NCBI GenBank assembly: GCA_004556005.1
Contig: SFJA01000064.1
Coordinates: 1 to 9,715, forward strand
Length of the DNA stretch: 9,715 nt
Direction: 5' to 3'
DNA from: Bacteroidales bacterium
Lineage (GTDB): Bacteria; Bacteroidota; Bacteroidia; Bacteroidales; UBA932
Shown in pieces: positions 7,954 through 9,715 of this stretch. Both the position numbers and the translations under genes were made by a program. The notes under the pieces were generated by a model. It made no database searches, had not been told where the DNA came from, and worked only from the letters and a program-made list of their open reading frames with translations. The first letter of the stretch is position 1. The number at the start of each line of letters is the position of its first letter.

Positions 7954-7983
7954 CAAATATACTCATTCTTTGGCAAGCGGAAA
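7954..7983 (-). promoter_or_regulatory. Bacteroidota-type promoter for esterase-glycosidase operon
   Basis: On the minus strand TATATTTG (7961 to 7954) matches the Bacteroidetes -7 consensus TAnnTTTG fully. TTTC (7983 to 7980) sits 18 nt upstream as a near match to the -33 TTTG. Transcription would begin near 7947 and leave a leader of about 20 nt before the ATG at 7925. It sits in the 63-nt gap after the nitroreductase stop, so the esterase and glycosidase can be expressed separately from the nitroreductase. Confidence 0.65.
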
Positions 7984-7988
7984 AGAAC

Positions 7989-8621
7989 TTAGCCTATCTT
8001 CAGCTCGGAAGGTGCAATCTTGGGCACGAAATGCACTCCGTCACGCCGGTAGTAGTCGAGGCTGTCGCCCCGGTGCACCTCGACCAGTTCCACCTTTTCC
8101 GCAGGCTTGCCAACTGCGAGCACCGCTATGGGCTCAAGGGGCAGGTCAAGAGCCTGCTGCAGAGCCTTATGGTCGAAATTCCTGACTATCAGTCCTCCCA
8201 GTCCCATCTCCACGGCCTTGAGCAGCATGCTCTGAAGGGAGATTCCAAGGTCTATGAGCACAGTCTGATTCTCCCCTACGCTGGAGCAAACGACTATGTA
8301 TGCCTGCGGCTCGGTCCCGGGCAGGGGCAGGGACAATTCCTTGAGCGCTGCACCCATCCTGATGAGTCCCAGCACCTTGGCAGATTCTGCCTCATCGGTA
8401 ACGCAGCGGAAGCGCAGTCTTTGGGCATTCATCCCGGAAGCGATCCTGGCATTTACCGCAATCATCGCGTCAAGCTGAATCTGATGCACCTTGTACTGGG
8501 AATCATAAGCCCTGTAGCTGCGGTTCTTGAGCAGAAGGGTGTCGAGCGATGGTCTGTGCACCGCCTTTCGGGGAGCGGATTGCAATTGCTCGTATCGCTT
8601 TTCCAGATAATTGTCAGCCAT
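7989..8621 (-). CDS. Nitroreductase family flavoprotein
   Basis: Small FMN-dependent oxidoreductase of the nitroreductase superfamily, probably a cytoplasmic dimer using NAD(P)H. The physiological substrate is unknown; quinones, nitro compounds or flavin-linked reactions are typical. From the chosen start it has 210 aa, normal for the family. The N-terminal NRSYRAYD (33-40) is the conserved FMN-phosphate contact. DLGISLQSMLLKAVEMGLGG (124-143) is the central helix and loop typical of these enzymes. The C-terminal part has LAVGKPAEKVEL, another family feature. The Met at 8621 is chosen because the upstream alternative (8669) would overlap the start of the divergent PspC gene. Downstream, the esterase has its own promoter, so a shared job with the polysaccharide genes is not implied. 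Confidence 0.88.
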   Translation of the reverse strand: MADNYLEKRYEQLQSAPRKAVHRPSLDTLLLKNRSYRAYDSQYKVHQIQLDAMIAVNARIASGMNAQRLRFRCVTDEAESAKVLGLIRMGAALKELSLPLPGTEPQAYIVVCSSVGENQTVLIDLGISLQSMLLKAVEMGLGGLIVRNFDHKALQQALDLPLEPIAVLAVGKPAEKVELVEVHRGDSLDYYRRDGVHFVPKIAPSELKIG

Positions 8622-8638
8622 TATTTCAAAAAAATCTT

Positions 8639-8646
8639 TATATTCG
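8639..8646 (+). promoter_or_regulatory. Possible -7 element for the PspC gene
   Basis: TATATTCG matches TAnnTTTG at seven of eight positions and lies 15 nt before the PspC ATG. No -33 TTTG is found at the usual distance, so support is partial. The 40-bp space between the divergent nitroreductase and PspC starts must hold both promoters or overlap the coding ends. Confidence 0.3.
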
Positions 8647-8661
8647 CAAAATTTTAAAACT

Positions 8662-8853
8662 ATGAACAAAAAACTTTACAGAACTGACTACAACAAAATG
8701 ATCGGCGGAGTCTGCAACGGCATCGCCGAGTATCTTGACATTGATCCTACCATCATAAGGCTTCTTTTCGTTTGTCTTGCTTTTGCAGGAGGCTGCGGCG
8801 TTGTCGCCTACATCATAGCCATGCTCATAATGCCTCTCAAAACCGTCCGATAG
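8662..8853 (+). CDS. Small PspC-domain membrane protein
   Basis: A 63-aa protein that is almost only a PspC domain. The N-terminal part has the family hallmark KMIGGVCNGIAEYLDIDPTIIR (about residues 10-31), followed by one hydrophobic membrane segment (about 32-57, LLFVCLAFAGGCGVVAYIIAML) and a short basic tail. PspC domains are tied to envelope-stress responses, where they sense or regulate at the inner membrane, but stand-alone short members have no settled role. No other phage-shock genes (pspA, pspB) are seen here. The Met at 8662 is preferred over 8611, which lies inside the nitroreductase start. The last 17 bp overlap the end of convergent folP. Confidence 0.9.
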   Translation: MNKKLYRTDYNKMIGGVCNGIAEYLDIDPTIIRLLFVCLAFAGGCGVVAYIIAMLIMPLKTVR

Positions 8854-9592
8854 ACTCCAGACAGCGGCGCGTGCCCTCAACGTCATGCACCCTCAGTATC
8901 GCTGCCCCGTGAAGGGCGGCAATTTGGTGTGCCCGGTCATTGTCTCCACCGGTAAAGCGCTTGTCTGCGGCACCAATCAGTATAGGATGACCCGGCATAT
9001 CAAGTTCTTCCAGCCTTTCGAGAATCTCCCAGCACTGCGCGGGGCTCTTGGCAAAGCCAAGGCCGGGGTCTAGTATCCATCCTTCAACGCCGGCTTCCGC
9101 TGCGCGCTGCCCGAACTGCTTGAAATAACGCTTGAGTTCCTCAACGATATCGTCCCCGTAAGTGCACAGCGAGTCCATCGTGCGGGGATTGCCCCTCTTG
9201 TGCATTGCGATATATGGCAGTTTGAGCTGACCTACAAGAGACAGCATCCGAGGATCGTCCTCGCCTGCGGAGATGTCGTTTACGATAAACTCCCCTATCG
9301 ACTCATAACTGCGCCTGACAATCTCTGAACGGAAAGTGTCTATGGAGATGAGCATCCCGTGTCGGGCAACAGGATCTGCAAGCGCCTCAAGTACAGGACG
9401 TAAGCGTTCCCACTCTTCTTCAAGACCGACATCAGATGCTCCAGGTCGGGTTGAAACGGCGCCCAGATCAATTATGGAAGCGCCCTGTTCGGCCATCAGT
9501 GCAATCCTGGAAAGTGCCTGGAGGGTGTCTGCGCGGCTCGGTGCAAAAAAAGAGTCGGGAGTCAGATTGATTATTCCCATCAACTGTATCAT
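8837..9592 (-). CDS. folP: Dihydropteroate synthase
   Basis: Condenses p-aminobenzoate with pterin pyrophosphate to make dihydropteroate, the sulfonamide-sensitive step of folate synthesis. It is a cytoplasmic TIM barrel of 251 aa, shorter than E. coli FolP (about 282). Motifs in order: MGIINLTPDSF (5-15, Asn9), IDLGAVSTRPGA (41-52, usually GGESTRPGA), ISIDTF (82-87, Asp85), VNDISAG (104-110), MHKRGNPRTM (130-139), DPGLGFAKS (175-183), IGAADKRF (206-213) and RVHDV (234-238). The last loop is normally GxSRKxF: here Lys211 is kept but Ser-Arg is replaced by Ala-Asp. The stretch after it, up to RVHDV, is short and lacks the usual Gly-Thr motif. The N-terminus begins almost at the first barrel strand. 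Its ATG overlaps the upstream stop (ATGA), suggesting translational coupling. Core active-site residues remain, so I expect an active enzyme. Confidence 0.92.
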   Translation of the reverse strand: MIQLMGIINLTPDSFFAPSRADTLQALSRIALMAEQGASIIDLGAVSTRPGASDVGLEEEWERLRPVLEALADPVARHGMLISIDTFRSEIVRRSYESIGEFIVNDISAGEDDPRMLSLVGQLKLPYIAMHKRGNPRTMDSLCTYGDDIVEELKRYFKQFGQRAAEAGVEGWILDPGLGFAKSPAQCWEILERLEELDMPGHPILIGAADKRFTGGDNDRAHQIAALHGAAILRVHDVEGTRRCLESIGRF

Positions 9593-9714
9593 AGCAGCAA
9601 CATTACGGCAAAGGTAAACAGAAGGAAGGCCTGCAACTTGAGTCGGGATGAGGAAGCGGTTTCCACCATCACGGCAGAAGAATCGTTGTCCTGAAGGTAT
9701 GAAGGCAAGCTGCT
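9589..9714 (-). CDS. 3' end of unidentified gene upstream of folP
   Basis: Only the last 41 codons are in the window, and the gene continues beyond the right edge. The visible tail ends in a hydrophobic run (LQAFLLFTFAVMLLL) just before the stop, suggesting a C-terminal membrane segment or anchor. The preceding part is polar (QDNDSSAVMVETASSSR). Its TGA overlaps the folP ATG by four bases (ATGA), a usual sign of operon coupling, which favours this frame. The other open frame here would extend folP without adding the usual FolP N-terminus. The product cannot be named from this fragment. Confidence 0.55.
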   Translation of the reverse strand, partial: SSLPSYLQDNDSSAVMVETASSSRLKLQAFLLFTFAVMLLL

Positions 9715-9715
9715 G

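Noticed and set aside
7926..7976. Longer N-terminus for the esterase starting at 7976
   Set aside because: It contains the likely promoter -7 element and would bury the signal peptide behind a polar extension.

Overview
The window looks like a chromosomal segment of a Bacteroidota bacterium, most likely Bacteroidales. Four things point there. PurF is the long Bacteroidota-type amidophosphoribosyltransferase and lies directly upstream of pyrG. Start codons lack Shine-Dalgarno sequences and follow A/T-rich stretches. A good TAnnTTTG-type -7 promoter element precedes the esterase gene. A lipoprotein GH3 glycosidase is paired with a secreted CE7 esterase, as is common in gut Bacteroidales. The genus cannot be fixed from sequence alone.

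Layout. Positions 1-867 hold no convincing gene: a G+C-rich half (about 1-430) with an AARCC pentamer array and inverted repeats, an A/T-rich half with short direct repeats, and a terminator-like hairpin plus T-run about 70 nt before purF. Positions 868-4414 (+) form a nucleotide-biosynthesis pair, purF-pyrG. Positions 4411-8621 (-) carry a nitroreductase, then a CE7-type acetyl esterase with its own promoter, then a GH3 beta-glucosidase-like lipoprotein. Position 8662 starts a small PspC-domain membrane protein (+), divergent from the nitroreductase. Positions 8837-9714 (-) carry folP (dihydropteroate synthase), preceded by the 3' end of a gene overlapping it by ATGA.

Function. PurF commits PRPP and glutamine to purine synthesis and PyrG makes CTP, both glutamine amidotransferases. 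FolP makes the folate precursor whose derivatives feed purine and thymidylate synthesis; it is on the other strand and not in the same operon. The esterase and glycosidase probably act in turn on acetylated plant or dietary saccharides outside the cytoplasm.

The window is mostly housekeeping. I did not find a convincing undescribed system. The points most worth a second look are a 24-bp in-frame tandem duplication inserted into purF, the structured non-coding block and possible attenuator upstream of purF, a divergent active-site loop in FolP, and two pairs of convergent genes whose coding ends overlap.
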